Of a stretch of DNA of 64,000 nucleotides, positions 42,311 to 54,377 are shown piece by piece. How positions within the stretch are numbered: position 1 is the stretch's first letter; the number at the start of each line of letters is the position of its first letter. Where the stretch lies: NCBI GenBank assembly GCA_025093985.1, contig JACAAK010000008.1:1054001-1118000 (forward strand), read 5' to 3'. The stretch comes from Calvatia gigantea. Taxonomy: Eukaryota; Basidiomycota; Agaricomycetes; Agaricales; Lycoperdaceae. The notes beneath the pieces were generated by a model. It saw only the letters and a list, made by a program, of their open reading frames with translations. It did not search any database and was not told where the DNA came from. The translations under genes and the position numbers were made by a program.

Positions 42311-43667
42311 ATGATCCAACCACCAGAATTCCATACCGAAGAAACAGGCATCCAAATCGCCCAGCAAACTCTCAACGACATCCGGAACGTTTTACACGGA
42401 AACACTCCGTCGACATCCCAGGCACATCCGCTTGATGCTATCGACTCGCGACGTGCTGAAGCACTCGAGTTCCAATTGGAGGATCTGGGGGATACGTTGA
42501 GAGTGGTTACGGATTCTCATCTTGCTCGGGGACTTCAGAGGGCGTATAATCTCGGGAACGAATCTGATGTCCGGCTTCTTCAGGACACTGGGTCCTCCAC
42601 TAACGAGAACCTGGGGATATTGAGGTTTGTTGTGACGACGGCACAAAGGGTGATGAATACCCTCACCTCTCAGACCGCGCTACCTCAAGAGAATATCAAA
42701 CAGGATTTGGATGAGGGTTCCAATTCGATAATGGCAACGCCAAGGTGAAGTCGGACTGTTCCTTGGATTATTTTTTTGAAACACTCTTACTGAGACAGGG
42801 TAAAGAAACAGTCCTTCGCCTTATTCAGGCAACACGGATGGAGAAGGAGCATCACAGAAGCGAGTACTGTCCTCTGATGATATGGCTCGTGGCGCCTCAA
42901 TTAAAGACAACAGTGCACAAGAAGGAGGTGATAATTTCCTCAATCTCAGATCTAGGAGAATAGTTCGTTTTGTACGCACCCTCGTCCATTCTTCGCGAAC
43001 CTCAGGTTCCAAGGTGGCCAAAATTTCAACGGAAGCTGAGAGTAGCACTTCGCCGACACCATCAACGTTCGCCTGCGTTGTATGTGACGACTGTCAAGTT
43101 ACCCGACGGACCCGGAACCAATGGTTAACAGCGCCGTGCACACACACGTATTGTCCCGAATGTCTGATAAATTTCATGGCAGCATACACTCGCGATGAAT
43201 CTCTCCACCCCATCCGCTGTTGCAACGAACCGATCCCGAAAAGCGACATTGATGCTGCTCTCCGAAGTACTGCCGATTCAACAAGGTATTCCCTTTTCCA
43301 GGCCAAGTATGAAGAATACGACACCCCAGCCCAACAACGCATTTACTGTCCTCGGCAGAACTGCAACAAGTTCATTTCACAGGCCAGGGTGGCTGGTAAA
43401 CGCCGTATCGTGTGTCCTGATTGTTTGACGGAAGTTTGCATGCGTTGCAAGGAACTGGCACATCCAGGGGAATCCTGTGATGCAGGCCAGCAAACGATAC
43501 TTTTCCAGAAGCTCGCCAAAGAGAAAAAATGGCAGGCATGCAATAAGTGTGGGCGTATGGTAGAAAGAATTGATGGCTGTTTGCACATAACTTGTCGGTG
43601 TGGACATCATTTTTGTTATACCTGTGGTGCTGATATGAAGGGCCCTGGGCAACGATGTGGGCACTGA
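42311..43667 (+). CDS. RBR (RING-between-RING) E3 ubiquitin ligase, gene 1 of the array
   Basis: Two exons, 42311..42744 and 42806..43667, total 1296 nt and 431 codons in exact frame. The N-terminus carries a module also seen in the next two genes: LEFQLEDLGDTLRVVTDSHLARGL, then ILRFVVTTAQRVM. After a basic linker come RING1 (CVVC.DCQ...CTHTYCPEC...CC), IBR (IYCPRQNCNKF...CPDC...C.RCKELAHPGESC) and RING2 (CNKCGRMVERIDGCLHITCRCGHHFCYTCG). RING2 keeps the Cys in HITC that forms the thioester with ubiquitin in RBR enzymes. All zinc ligands appear present, so it is likely active. The substrate is unknown. No transmembrane helix seen. Confidence 0.85.
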
Positions 43668-44449
43668 ATTTCCTGAAGCAGCCAGGGACGTCTGTACCGT
43701 GTTATCAATTATTTGAGGAATATACAGCTGTTGACCGCAGCAGCATCTCCAACAGCAGCCGCAACTGTTCCAGTCCCTGAGTTGGACGAGTTTAGAATGC
43801 CCTTGACCACGCTTACTGGGATGCTATCACACCGCAGGCACAGTGATGAGAGGTTGATGTAAGCCTGCTGTGAGACCCCGGAAGACAGGCGTGGGCCTCA
43901 TGTCAAACGTGGCCATGTCCACGATCCCGAGTTTCTGTTCCGCGCTGTGGAGCGAGATTGTCGCCCTTGCAGTTTGGTTGGGTTTTTATTCAGTTAACTC
44001 ACAGCGTGAGGAGCAGCCAGAAGGACAGCCAGGCGTTTGGGATGTGCTGTTCAATGTCACGAGGAAAGGGAGTGGCCTCCAAGAGTGAAGAGAGCACTTT
44101 ATATTCATCATGTCACCAAGGGAAATCTTGTTCTGGATCCTTCGGCCTGTCTACACCGCTGCACACAGAGGCTGCACCTCTTGCGGTCATATGTGAGTAC
44201 TTACCTGTGTTTGAGCAATTTGTGAAAGATGCGTAAACTATTGAGCAGTGAGGACAACGCTAACGCTCAAGGCTGTACCACAGCCACTTGCCTAAGTGGG
44301 AAACAAATATTCAGATTAATAACGTTGCTGCCCTCTGCCACCCTGCTGAAGGGCGATAAGGGCGATTGTTAATACGTGACAACTTTAGCGCCATGAGGCC
44401 TACTTTACCTATGACCCAATACATGCTGTTAATTGTCACCTTCTATTCC
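43668..44449. other. Spacer between RBR genes 1 and 2
   Basis: About 780 bp with open frames of up to 92 codons but no motif. It may hold the 3' UTR of gene 1 and the promoter of gene 2. I see no remnant of an RBR domain in it. Confidence 0.4.
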
Positions 44450-47090
44450 ATGAACCACATGCGTCCGTTCACCAGCGACGGGGAAACAGACGTAGCTGAC
44501 GCACAACAGGCCTTGGACGATTTGCGTACCTTCGTGCGTAGAAAAACAGTGAGGAAGACCGGCGATCAACGATATGCCCTTCAATTCCAACTCGAAAACT
44601 TGGAGGATATGCTAAGGGTGGTTACCGACAGTCGTTATGCACGCAGGCTTGCGGATTCAGGCAGCCTCTCTCGGAATGCGGGGGAAACTGATACCTTGCA
44701 GTTTATCGTTTCAACTGCACGTAGCGCGATGAGATCAACAGCAGAGGCCGCACCGCCCAGCCCCAGACAGAACGTGTTAATCAAAAGAACGACGAAATCG
44801 CTCGTCCCTCGTAATACCGGGCGCTCTCTGGGGGATTTGAGATCATTGACCGTCCCCCGTCAGCCGGACAATCCTTTCATCCAATCTTCTGTGCTGAAGT
44901 AGGGTTCACAATGTCCTCCCTCAAGCTATAACTCAAAGAAACCCCCTCTAATAGAAGAAGGACTGCCCTCAGGCAGGCATCTGACCCTGCATCTTCAACG
45001 GGGGGAAACCCTGCTCCCCGCAAAACAGAGCAGACTACACCGTAAGGATACACCGTAAAGGTTCCAATGCTATCGCCTGATACCCAATGCAACAGCATCC
45101 TCGTGGATATCACGACGACCCCCGCAAGAGATAGAGGAAAAGGCCAGTTGCGAGTTGTGAATAGAAACCCCTCGTCCCCCACCGAAGCCAGCCAGAGTGA
45201 TACGCTTAATAATGGGTGAGTCTTCAGTTTATTTTTTTCGCTAACATCGTGACACCTCCTACCCAGGACGGTCTCTCAAGTACTTGAGGTTGTGAGGTAA
45301 GAAGAAGATTGCGTTGATGACTTGCTGATTCACTCGCGTGCTACGCCACGGAACAGAAAACGCACCGGATTTAATGGAGACAGGCCGTTTGATTCGTCGG
45401 TCGATCCTCTGATCCTTTCCTCCCTCGACCGGATTGAGGGAGAGTTACGGTATTTGGGGGTGCTTCATGCTAATTCACATACGGACTAAGGGATTCTCTA
45501 GTCGCAGTCTCAGACGCCACCATTCGGTCTTGCTACTACAAGGCTCGTCCAAGTTGGCATCGACTGATAGGATCGTCACGCTGCCCAACGTTGGAGATAA
45601 AAATTCCAGCAGGTAGTGCATCAACAATGACTCGTGGCATCTGAGCTTACCTTTATCAGAATCAATGAATCTCGGACCACAAAGTCGGTAGCTAAAGCCT
45701 CGACCGAGCTTTACGCAGGTCTTGAACCTTTTCCCACCTCCGAAGATTCCGCAGAGTCGTCAAAGGGTATCGATGGGTGAGTAATGCCGCGACCTCCCGC
45801 CCCAGATGTGCCATTGTTGACCTGAGACAAGGCGGCTTCCGATAGTCGAGGACTCGGAGTCCGTCCTTGATGAGTAGGTATCATCACTCAACTTCTGCGG
45901 ATATGGCTGACATTAGAAAGTCGAAGTTGGGTGTCCGAACCCTGGCTGAGTCGCACCTCCTTAAATGTCTCGTTGAGGACGTACCGTTCGAGCTCAGACC
46001 AGTTTCAGCGATCAGTCACACCAGATCTTGCTACGAGGTGAGTCGGAACTGCTACATTATATTATGCGTTACCGGCCTGAGCGCATTCAAAGTACCTCAT
46101 TTGATTCGCTGAATACCTCTCTGCTGGACCCCTGGAGAGATTCACCCCCAGCAAGTCTCATGTAAGTGGGTTGAATACTCCTTCCAACGCCAATACTCAT
46201 ATGCCCGTTTGGTGTAGGGCCGGTCCCAGCAGACTCCTCGGGATCTCCCCGGCTCGGGAAAATCAGTCGAGGGCGGAAAGCTCCCAGCAACGCGGGGGGA
46301 TTAGCGCAGGGAGAACCACATCAGCCAGGTAACGGATGCGCTGATAGATCTCTTCACGAATTAAACGATATTGCCTAGCAGAAACTCCCTTCCCTCTCTG
46401 CGGGCATCTCTTCGAAGGCCCTTGACTCCACCACCGCGGGCAACGACTTTAGGTCGTACCGACGACCCCAAGACCTGGAAAGACACCTGCGCCGCATGTT
46501 ATGATACACTCTACCATATCACGACACAGCTCAAAGCACCATGCGGACACGCATATTGTCAGGAATGTGGGGTCAATCTCGTCAAAACATACACGTCACA
46601 AGAATCCCTCCACCCCCTCCGATGCTGCAACATACCGATTCCAAATGAGCTGGTGCGGCCTGTGCTTTCTTCAGCTCAGTACGCCGATCTCCTCCAGAAG
46701 GAGAAGGAGTATAATACCCCAATCGGGCGAAGAATTTATTGCCCAAATACCAATTGTAGGCAATTCACCAAGATTGGGAAGATAGCTTCGTATCTGTTTT
46801 TGAGAGACAAGATGAAATGCCCGGCTTGTTCGTCGTGGATCTGTACCAGATGCAAAGAGTTTATGCATCCGGGAAACAAGTGCGGTGAGGAGAATACAAA
46901 CGCGATTCGGTTTGAAGCATTAGTGAAGGAACAAGGGTGGCAACGGTGCGGGAAGTGTCACAGAGTTGTGGAAAGGACATACGGATGTCTACATATGACC
47001 TGCCTGTGCGGGTATGAGTTCTGCTATCGTTGTGGCGCTGGGACTTCGACGAAATGTGGCCATGGCGTATTTGGAAATAATGGCCCTTAA
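44450..47090 (+). CDS. RBR E3 ubiquitin ligase, gene 2 of the array
   Basis: The N-terminal exon begins MNHMRPFTSDGETDVADAQQAL (44450) and carries the shared module LQFQLENLEDMLRVVTDSRYARRL with LQFIVSTARSAM. It is followed by several small exons of Ser/Pro-rich linker (for example DITTTPARDRGKG at 45105, SVDPLILSSLDRIEGEL at 45395, KASTELYAGLEPFPTSEDSAES at 45700), then the catalytic exon from about 46371: RING1 (CAACYDTLYH...CGHAYCQEC...CC), IBR (IYCPNTNCRQF...CPAC...CTRCKEFMHPGNKC) and RING2 (CGKCHRVVERTYGCLHMTCLCGYEFCYRCG). All catalytic and zinc residues are kept. The splice pattern of the linker is only partly resolved, so the exact protein is uncertain; two adjacent genes cannot be excluded. 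Confidence 0.7.
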
Positions 47091-47531
47091 ATTCCTGCGG
47101 AGGAGATCGATGGATGGACTTTGTGCATTACCTGTTGCGCTGAACACCAGCATTATATATCTGAGTCATTACACAATTTTTTTCTCAAAAATTTACAATC
47201 TACTGTCTATTAGGATGCTAGACCTAGCCCTCTTTATCCTTTACTCATCCCTTATCATGTACGCGACCATCTTCGTTGTAGTAGTAGAAATGGTTTGGTT
47301 CCCGGACTATAAATAGACAGTATAAGAAAATAAGGCTGCCTTAACTTCATTGCACTGCACAAAAGCGCTGGACGGGCTATGATTGGAACTTGATTCCTCT
47401 AGAACTTACTAAGTGCCTTACCGCTCCCTCGTGTCATCTGGAACCGTGTGCATATATATTCAAGTCCCAGATTGCGGAGTAGGTCCCGTTGCAATTGCCA
47501 CACCGCCTACAGGCACCTATCCCCCTTTCGA
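47091..47531. other. Spacer between RBR genes 2 and 3
   Basis: About 440 bp, T-rich at its start (likely 3' UTR of gene 2). A small hydrophobic open frame at 47014-47316 overlaps the end of gene 2 in another frame and is not supported. Confidence 0.5.
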
Positions 47532-48698
47532 ATGGATCCATTCGCATTCACCAATGAAGAGCAAGGCATACTCAGCGCCGAGCAAGCCCTTGGCGGACTC
47601 AGAGAGTTCCTCCATACTCCTTCCACTGCGGTGGGAGGGACTGCTCTGGGAATGCCTCGAGCTCCTCCTGTCGGACTGGGGAATGTCGATAAAGAAATTG
47701 CCCTTCGTGCACAATTGGACAATCTCGAAGAAATGATGGGAATGATTACCGACGCCCGCTTTGCGAGGAGCTTGATCGAGGATGATAATGAGCGGGCGAT
47801 GATGTTTCAGGAAGGGAACGAGGCAAGTGTGGAGATGTTGAGATTTATTGTGGCGACTGTCAGGGATGTGTTGGCCTCGCAAACTTATGAAGACCCTAAT
47901 GCGGTGGACGATTATGACGATGACAACATTGTCGGATCATCAAGGTAAGTCCATTTTGTGCCCGGGCTTCTGTCGGGTTCATTGTGTTGGTTAGTGGCTC
48001 GGTGATTGTTGGATATGCCCACATTGGTTCGGCCGGACTCAAGGACGGCAAGTGAGTGAATTCCACAGAATGAGGAACGGAAGGTATCCGTTAACACGAG
48101 AGACTGTAGGGCTCCTATTTGTCTTGTCTGCGAAGAAATACTCTCCCTGCCGGACGGGCGCCTGGAAACACCTTGTGGACACTTCTACTGTCCGGGCTGC
48201 ACGGTCAACCTCGTTGAGGCATACACATCCAAACAATTCGCATCGTCACCTTTTCGCTGCTGTCCAAGCCCGAAACCACCTGTCCCTCCCAGATACGTTT
48301 ATCGATTTATCAATGCCACGTTGCGCCAACGTTTGGATGAGAAGTCGATCGAAGCAGACACACCGCTTGACCGTAGGATTTACTGTCCGCAAGACAACTG
48401 TAGGAAGTTTATCAATCCAGCGGGAATTACGCCAGCAGCGCGAGCGGCAGGGAGCGTGATTTGTCCGAACAATGTGTGTAGGGTGAATATTTGTTTGGGG
48501 TGTAAAGAGCTGGTACATCGAGGCGTTGATTGTGAGAGACACGCTGATGATACACAGGCTTCAAAGATCCAGAGGCAGTTTGGTTGGGGCAGATGTCCCG
48601 GGTGCAGATTCGTGGTTGAGAAGATAGATGGGTGCAATAGCGTGAATTGTGCTAGGTGTGGATTGGGATTTACTTACTCGCCTATGGCGAGAAATTGA
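47532..48698 (+). CDS. RBR-like protein with incomplete RING2, gene 3 of the array
   Basis: Exons 47532..47944 and 48110..48698 sum to 1002 nt, 333 codons, in frame. It has the shared N-terminal module (LRAQLDNLEEMMGMITDARFARSL, then MLRFIVATVRDVL), a good RING1 (CLVCEEIL...CGHFYCPGC...CC) and IBR (IYCPQDNCRKF...CPNNVC...CLGCKELVHRGVDC). RING2 starts normally (CPGCRFVVEKIDGCNSVNCARCG) but then reads GFTYSPMARN and stops, where its relatives have FCYxCG. The last zinc ligands are therefore missing and the usual His/Met before the catalytic Cys is changed. It may be inactive, or a regulatory paralogue, or recently damaged. The 165-nt intron could hide a further exon. Confidence 0.7.
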
Positions 48699-48894
48699 TA
48701 GTCGCATCGTATCATAGCACGGATGTTGTGTGTTGTACGCAACCGTTTGCCTTTGTTCGCCATAATTTTCCTGAGTTGGAAGCATTCAATTGAGCTGCTT
48801 ACGATCACGTCAGCGTGCCATCACGAGGGTGATCGCTGTCCAATTCACAGATCGACGTTTCAACAGCCCAACCACACCGAATACCACGTCGACG

Positions 48895-50435
48895 ATGACC
48901 ACCTACGCGGACCTGCCTTTTGAGCTTGTCACCAAGATTGTAAATGCTTTAGTATGTATTGACGTCTGTTTACTTGAAGCATTTCAATACCTTCGCTAGG
49001 CAGAAGGGGATACTCACAATCCGGCCGACATTACTTGGAAGAAACACTTGTCCGCACTGCGCTTGGTGTCGCGTGACCTGAACGTGCTGGCGACACCGGA
49101 ATTATTCTGTACATTGTATTTGGAGTTCCGGGACCTGGAGACCTCAAAGCAAACACAGGCTGAGGTCCTACGCTGTACGGAGGGTCATCACCGTGTTGGC
49201 TACTGGCCGTTATGCCGGTGGAAGCACGAATTTCACGACTAGTGTATTCAACCATACCAAAGAGCTGGTGCTCACAACGGGAAATTTATTCCGATCTTGG
49301 TCGTCAATAGATTCCACATGCGGCGATGTTGCAAGAACTGTTGTTTACCAACATCTTGCTAATGCAGTCGCAGCCCTTACAAACTTGGAAACAGCCAGGT
49401 AAGGAGCTCAGTGTTCTGCTACCTGAGACCTCTGATGTGAGCGCGAGATGTGGTTTAGCCGTCGCTTCATGAGCTCATTCGGACGCTGTGGCTAGGTTCA
49501 TGGACGCTCTTGGCACCCTTCCCGCCTTCCACCATCTTCAACTTGATGCTGGTGTAGATCTCACTAAGTCACCATCCGTTTTCCAGGCACTTTCAGACCT
49601 TCAAACCCTAAACATTGAGTTGTGGCAGCGGATTCAAGACTGTCACGGGCTAGCGTCCGAGATTGCCTCACTGATCATGCGGTCTCCAAACCTCCAAGAT
49701 CTATTGTTCCGAATACATCCAACCTTCCCGTCCAAGAGATTTGGCGTGAAAATTAGCGCAATATTTCCCTCATTGGATTTCCCTAAACCACTTCCCTTGA
49801 AACAACTGGATCTAGTAAAAATTACCCCGAGTGACATTCAAGCCAGTATACGACATTTCGACAGGCTGGAGCGCTTAAGCATCATGCATAATCCGTTGGT
49901 TAAAGTGGGGGTTTTGTCTTACGGAAACATCTGGTCAACCCTCCACAGAAACCATATTCATTTCCGTGCACTCGCGACGGATGCTATTGGGCATTCTGGG
50001 TTCGTCGAGTACCTTACTTCGTATCCGGGTCTACAGGAACTGGTGGTCAAATCACGGTACCTGCCTACGAGTGACGGTGCTGAGTTGGTCCGCGATGTGA
50101 TCGTCCGCCACCGTAAAACATCGGAGATTTTGCATCTGGGTTCCCTAATCTCATGTCTCAGGTCTCCCTCGATCTCTGCGAAATCGAGGGTGGAAGCTCT
50201 ACAAGTGGGGATCGCCAAATGTGAAAACCTGAGAGAATTAGCAGCCCATTACAACTTGTTCCTGGAGGGCATTGCGAATTATAACCGGAATCCTTTGGTA
50301 CGTTCGTCGTTCCTTCTAATCGTAGTAAGGCACGACCTAATTTTTCAAGTACAGATAACTTGGTTAAGAAATGCGACACATTTGAAGAAACTCGCTTGCG
50401 TAACGCTTCGTTTCACCCTCTCGGCGGTGTCCTAG
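48895..50435 (+). CDS. F-box-like/LRR-like protein inside the RBR array
   Basis: Starts MTTYADLPFELVTKIVNAL, an F-box-like opening (LPxELxxKI), and after a 53-nt intron continues to LSALRLVSRDLNVLATPELFCTLYL. From there the reading needs either a 45-nt intron (donor inside ACATT|GTATTTG, acceptor AACACAG) or a one-base shift to reach LRSYAVRRVITVLATGRYAGG. A long Leu-rich body follows (LQTLNIELW, LLFRIHP, LKQLDLVKI, LERLSIMHN, LQELVVKS) and a final small exon ends RFTLSAVS. This is the pattern of basidiomycete F-box proteins with irregular LRR-like repeats. Expected role: substrate receptor of an SCF ligase. The F-box is weak, so the call rests mainly on overall pattern. Confidence 0.6.
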
Positions 50436-51075
50436 AACTCCAGTGTAGACCGAGTAGAAGGCTTTGCAAATAGAGGTGATAAGCCTGTTCGGGAAGGAGC
50501 ACGAAGTGGGTTTCAAGATTATTCATACGATGGAATGAGAACATTGGGGGATTATTGTCCTGGGCTGGGGTCGCGTTGAGTACCAGGGGTGTGTACATTG
50601 AAAGATCTGGGGTTCTTTGCAATACCTACAGAACGGAGGTACTTTCCAATTAACAAAACAGGGCCACATGTTAGAGTAATATCGAGTGTGTCACAGGACG
50701 AGCCAAGTTTGCTTTTTGGATCGTCGGACTTTGTATGGAATGCACCTGAAAGATGAACACTGTTAAGACAATAACCTGGCGGGCTTGCTAAAACTCATCT
50801 GAAACTTGCTGGTGTTTCAACATTAGGAACTTATCCGACCTTTCATATTGGTATTTTGAGTAGAACAAGTTAGGCGCCACGTGCAGGGTCGACAAAATCC
50901 TTCCCGAAGACTCTCTGGACTACTACCGAAAGAGTCGTTCCGCAGCCTCGCAGATTCGCGAACGAATTAAAATCCCGCCATCACAGGAGGGAGACGAACT
51001 ATAAATACCATTTCGACGCCCTGTCTTTAGTGTTCCTCCACCTCTACCTCACAACGTGAGGTCCGTCTGCACACA
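50436..51075. other. Intergenic; promoter of RBR gene 4
   Basis: 640 bp. A TATA-like ACTATAAATACC lies at about 50998-51009, roughly 70 bp before the start codon at 51076. No gene seen. Confidence 0.5.
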
Positions 51076-52941
51076 ATGTACAACGTGCGATCACACAACC
51101 CATTCTACCAATCCCAACCACCATCGTCGGTATCAAACTCGACACCGACAATTAATGGTCGGGGTTCTCGTGGGTTGCGCGATTCCGCATCGATCGCCGG
51201 CAGAAGTGCACACGGTACCGTACTCAACGCCGCTCCCTCTAACAATAAAAACAATACCCCCTATGACATTAACGATGATGATGGGCTTGACCCCGAAACT
51301 AGGGCGCTCATCGCTGAACTTCTCTACGAGGACCTCCAGGAACTCAATGCCTCGCGCAAGGGGAAAGCCCGTTCTGGAGCCCCGTTGACCGATGCGGAAT
51401 ATGCTATACAGGTACAATCCGAGCAACTTGAGAGTATGTTACATGAAGTAAATGATGCGGATATCGCGAGAAGGATGCAGGAGGCATTGAGGGTCGACCA
51501 AGAGGAGATTGGGCAAATCCTGCTGGGCGAGAAGGTCGCGCAGCAGGACCGAGAGTTTGCTTTGGCTCTGAGTCGGGGCGAGGAAATGCCGAGGGCTACA
51601 AGGGAGCAAATGGCGATGGAGGGGAGGATTCGGAGGGACGACGCGGTTTTGTAGGTGTCCCTTTTTTAATTCGTTTGAACAGGGGGTTGCGGATCGAGGT
51701 TTCTGATTTATTTCACTGGTTAGGTCGGATATGTGGCAGACATTGTCGCCTAATTTTAAGCCGACTCCAGCCCCAAGTTCGGACAAGGGGTATGTTGTAT
51801 TTTATTTTATTTTTTGATGTTATTGGACAAGAGTCGCCTGAATTTGTTAATTGCAGGAAAGCGAGAGCGTTCTCGCGGCCTAGTACACTGTCACCACCTC
51901 CAGCATACAGTTCACCGCCCCCTGCATACAGGCCCCCAGTCGCACAGTACGTCAACCTCACCACCTCCTGCATATACGCTTCATTGATGTTGTGAAAGAC
52001 TGGAATGTGTCAGCTGCGGCGACAAAGCACCACCAGGTCGCACCTACCTCAAAGCACCTTGTGATCACCATTACTGCGCTGGCTGCGTCACGAATCTGGT
52101 AAACGCAGCAACGACAGACGAAAGTCTTTTCCCTGTTCGATGTTGCAGGAAAAACATCCCTGTCGAATCCCTTACGAAGTTCCTATCTCGATCTTTGTTC
52201 ATGGTTTTCCAAAAAAAGAGCAAGGAGTTCGGGACGCCTGCGAACGCGCGCGTTTATTGCCACGTTGCAACGTGTTCTGCTTTTTTGGGTAATGCCGAAG
52301 AAGTTAAGCGCAAGGCCAATAGTGGTTGGGGTCTGTTCGGTAACGCCCCAGCGAGCTTGCAATGCGATAAATGTCGGGTCCAGACTTGCGCCGAATGTCG
52401 TCAACGAGCGCATCCTAATGGACCATGCAAATACAACAAGGGAGCTCAGGAAGTCAAAGATCTCGCTCGTGTACAAGGATGGCAGACCTGCCCAGCATGC
52501 GAGAGGATCATCGAATTGAGCTTCGGGTGTAACCACATGACGTGTTACTGTGGATATGAATTTTGTTATGACTGCGCAGCGCAGTGGAAGACGTGCGAAT
52601 GCGATCAATGGGAGGAAAGCAGGTTATATGCGACTGCTGAGGCGAGGTTGGAGAGGGAGTATGGAGAGAGAGCGAGGGTGGAGCAACCGAATCAGTGGCA
52701 GAGGGAAGTGGATGCGTTTGCCCAGAATTTGAGGGTAAACCATGATTGCTTCCCGAGGCACCGTTTCAGAGACCACACCCCCGGGGATTGTGAGGAGTGC
52801 GGGAAGTATATGCCGCTTTTCACGAAGGTGAGTTTCCTTGCGCGATGGGGACCAATGTGGTTTTGACGCTAGGTTTTATAGATGTGCAGAGACTGCATGC
52901 TTACTGTTTGCAAGAGGTGTTCGCTCAATCGTCTCCGCTGA
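51076..52941 (+). CDS. RBR E3 ubiquitin ligase with extended C-terminus, gene 4 of the array
   Basis: Starts MYNVRSHNPFYQSQPPSS. The N-terminal third has helical segments (LIAELLYEDLQELNASRKGK; VQSEQLESMLHEVNDADIARRM) that only loosely resemble the module of genes 1-3, followed by a Pro-rich linker on small exons (PPPAYSSPPPAYRPP). The catalytic part has RING1 (CVSCGDK...CDHHYCAGC...CC), IBR (VYCHVATCSAF...CDKCRVQTCAECRQRAHPNGPC) and RING2 (CPACERIIELSFGCNHMTCYCGYEFCYDC), complete with the catalytic Cys. Beyond it lies a C-terminal extension with further Cys pairs (CEECGKYMPLF, then after a 55-nt intron MCRDCMLTVCKRC), a possible additional zinc site. This is the longest of the four and looks most like the widespread fungal RBR. 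Confidence 0.8.
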
Positions 52942-53532
52942 TTTATTGGTTCTTTTTCTTGGTTTTTGTGTTTTCATCTTGCGATACGCTTTCTTGTGTT
53001 GATCATTGTTCCGTAGCCCTGGTAGCTTCAATATACCTCGTTCGAATGCTTAGTCTGTGCATGAGGCAGGAGTTGGGTATATAATACATGGGATTATACA
53101 AGTGCAGCGTTAAAAGGTCGGCTGAGGCCCTCTACTGGTATTGTCAGAGGAAAAAACAGCGAGATGAAATGGTAGGGAGATGCAGAAGATTTTCGAATAA
53201 CCCCCGCCCGGATATCCGTGCAGCAGCAGCAGGAGAATTCCAATAACTGCGTGAGGGCTTGGCGCAAAAATCGGTAACTGTACATATATGTCGTCTGCTA
53301 TGTGGGCACACTGAGATAAGAAACTCTATTCCTCGTCGTGATGGCGGTAAAAGCATTGATAGCCTCAAAAATAACCTGGAACATTCAATCTTTGTATGGG
53401 ATATTAGTCGGGTATGGGGGTATACATGGTTATACGAGTATGGGCCGTGAAGGGTCAGAGGCATCAGAAGTCATTCATGATTCTAGCTCTGCAAGAAAAT
53501 GTTAGTGAAAGCGTTATTCGCGAGAAAGAGGG
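52942..53532. other. Convergent intergenic region
   Basis: 590 bp between the 3' ends of RBR gene 4 and the small membrane protein. T-rich at its start. Nothing recognised. Confidence 0.5.
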
Positions 53533-54072
53533 TCATACAAAATGCAAAGGTTTAGGACGGTCAAACTTGACTCTTCCGTCTTTTTCTTTCTTCTCTATCC
53601 TCCTCCTCTTTGCACTCCGCTCCACGACGTTTTCATCATCATCTTTTTTCATCACCAGGTTTTCGTAGTACCTAGATCCTTCCTCTTTCACATTGTCTTG
53701 AGTTACAGCCTGAACGAGACGCAGACTGAGCGCCCGCCCACCCAAGCCCAAGATACTTCCGGTAATACACGCGACTCCGCAAAGTACATATACAGGAAAC
53801 AGAGCGTCAAGGAGCCACGAGATGAAACTGTAGGGTGTCCGGAGGGTGAGAGAGATGACGATGGCGGCAAATGTGGTGAAAGGCGCGAGGAGGTAGGTCA
53901 ATGGCGAGATGAGGGTTGACCATGGGAAGCGAACGAAGAGGTCGAGGGTGTATCTCAAGAGCGCGAATGCAAGGTAAGCTGATTTCCGGAGTGCGGATAT
54001 GACATGCGGGAAGATAAATGGAAGAAGGGCTGGTGCTGGTGTTGACGATGGTGTTGGTGTTGGTGTGTTCAT
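53533..54072 (-). CDS. Small fungal membrane protein, unknown function
   Basis: A single open frame. From Met at 54072 it gives about 179 residues: a Thr/Pro-rich start, then hydrophobic segments around FPWSTLISPLTYLLAPFTTFAAIVISL and LLDALFPVYVLCGVACITGSIL (quoted as two helices), followed by a basic C-terminal tail with SAKRRRIEKKEKDGR, a possible nuclear or cytosolic basic patch. Two to three transmembrane helices are likely. I do not recognise the family. The frame is open upstream to 54177, so the start is a choice. It is transcribed away from the glycosyltransferase gene. Confidence 0.55.
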   Translation of the reverse strand: MNTPTPTPSSTPAPALLPFIFPHVISALRKSAYLAFALLRYTLDLFVRFPWSTLISPLTYLLAPFTTFAAIVISLTLRTPYSFISWLLDALFPVYVLCGVACITGSILGLGGRALSLRLVQAVTQDNVKEEGSRYYENLVMKKDDDENVVERSAKRRRIEKKEKDGRVKFDRPKPLHFV

Positions 54073-54377
54073 GGTTTGCATCGGTTGTTGTTCGGTGCGG
54101 GTATGAGCATGTGGGGGTAGGTGTTCCCACGTGATGTCGAGGAATAGCGTTCCTGAGAGGTCGGAATGTCGTCTCACCCAATGCCATCATTTTATGTATT
54201 GTCGACAAGGGTCCATATGGCTGTCAAATTAAACGCTCGCTCATCAAATTGTTTCTCCGAATACAGAACAGACGTTCGCTTCCTTCTTTTTCATCCGCTC
54301 TCTCTCCTTTTCATTTATTGTTTACTCTCACGGGCGCACCCTCCCTCATTCTCTCCGTCTGGAACAATCATTCCTTC

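Noticed and set aside
53542..53919. Plus-strand ORF opposite the small membrane protein
   Set aside because: Antisense of a better-supported frame with transmembrane helices.
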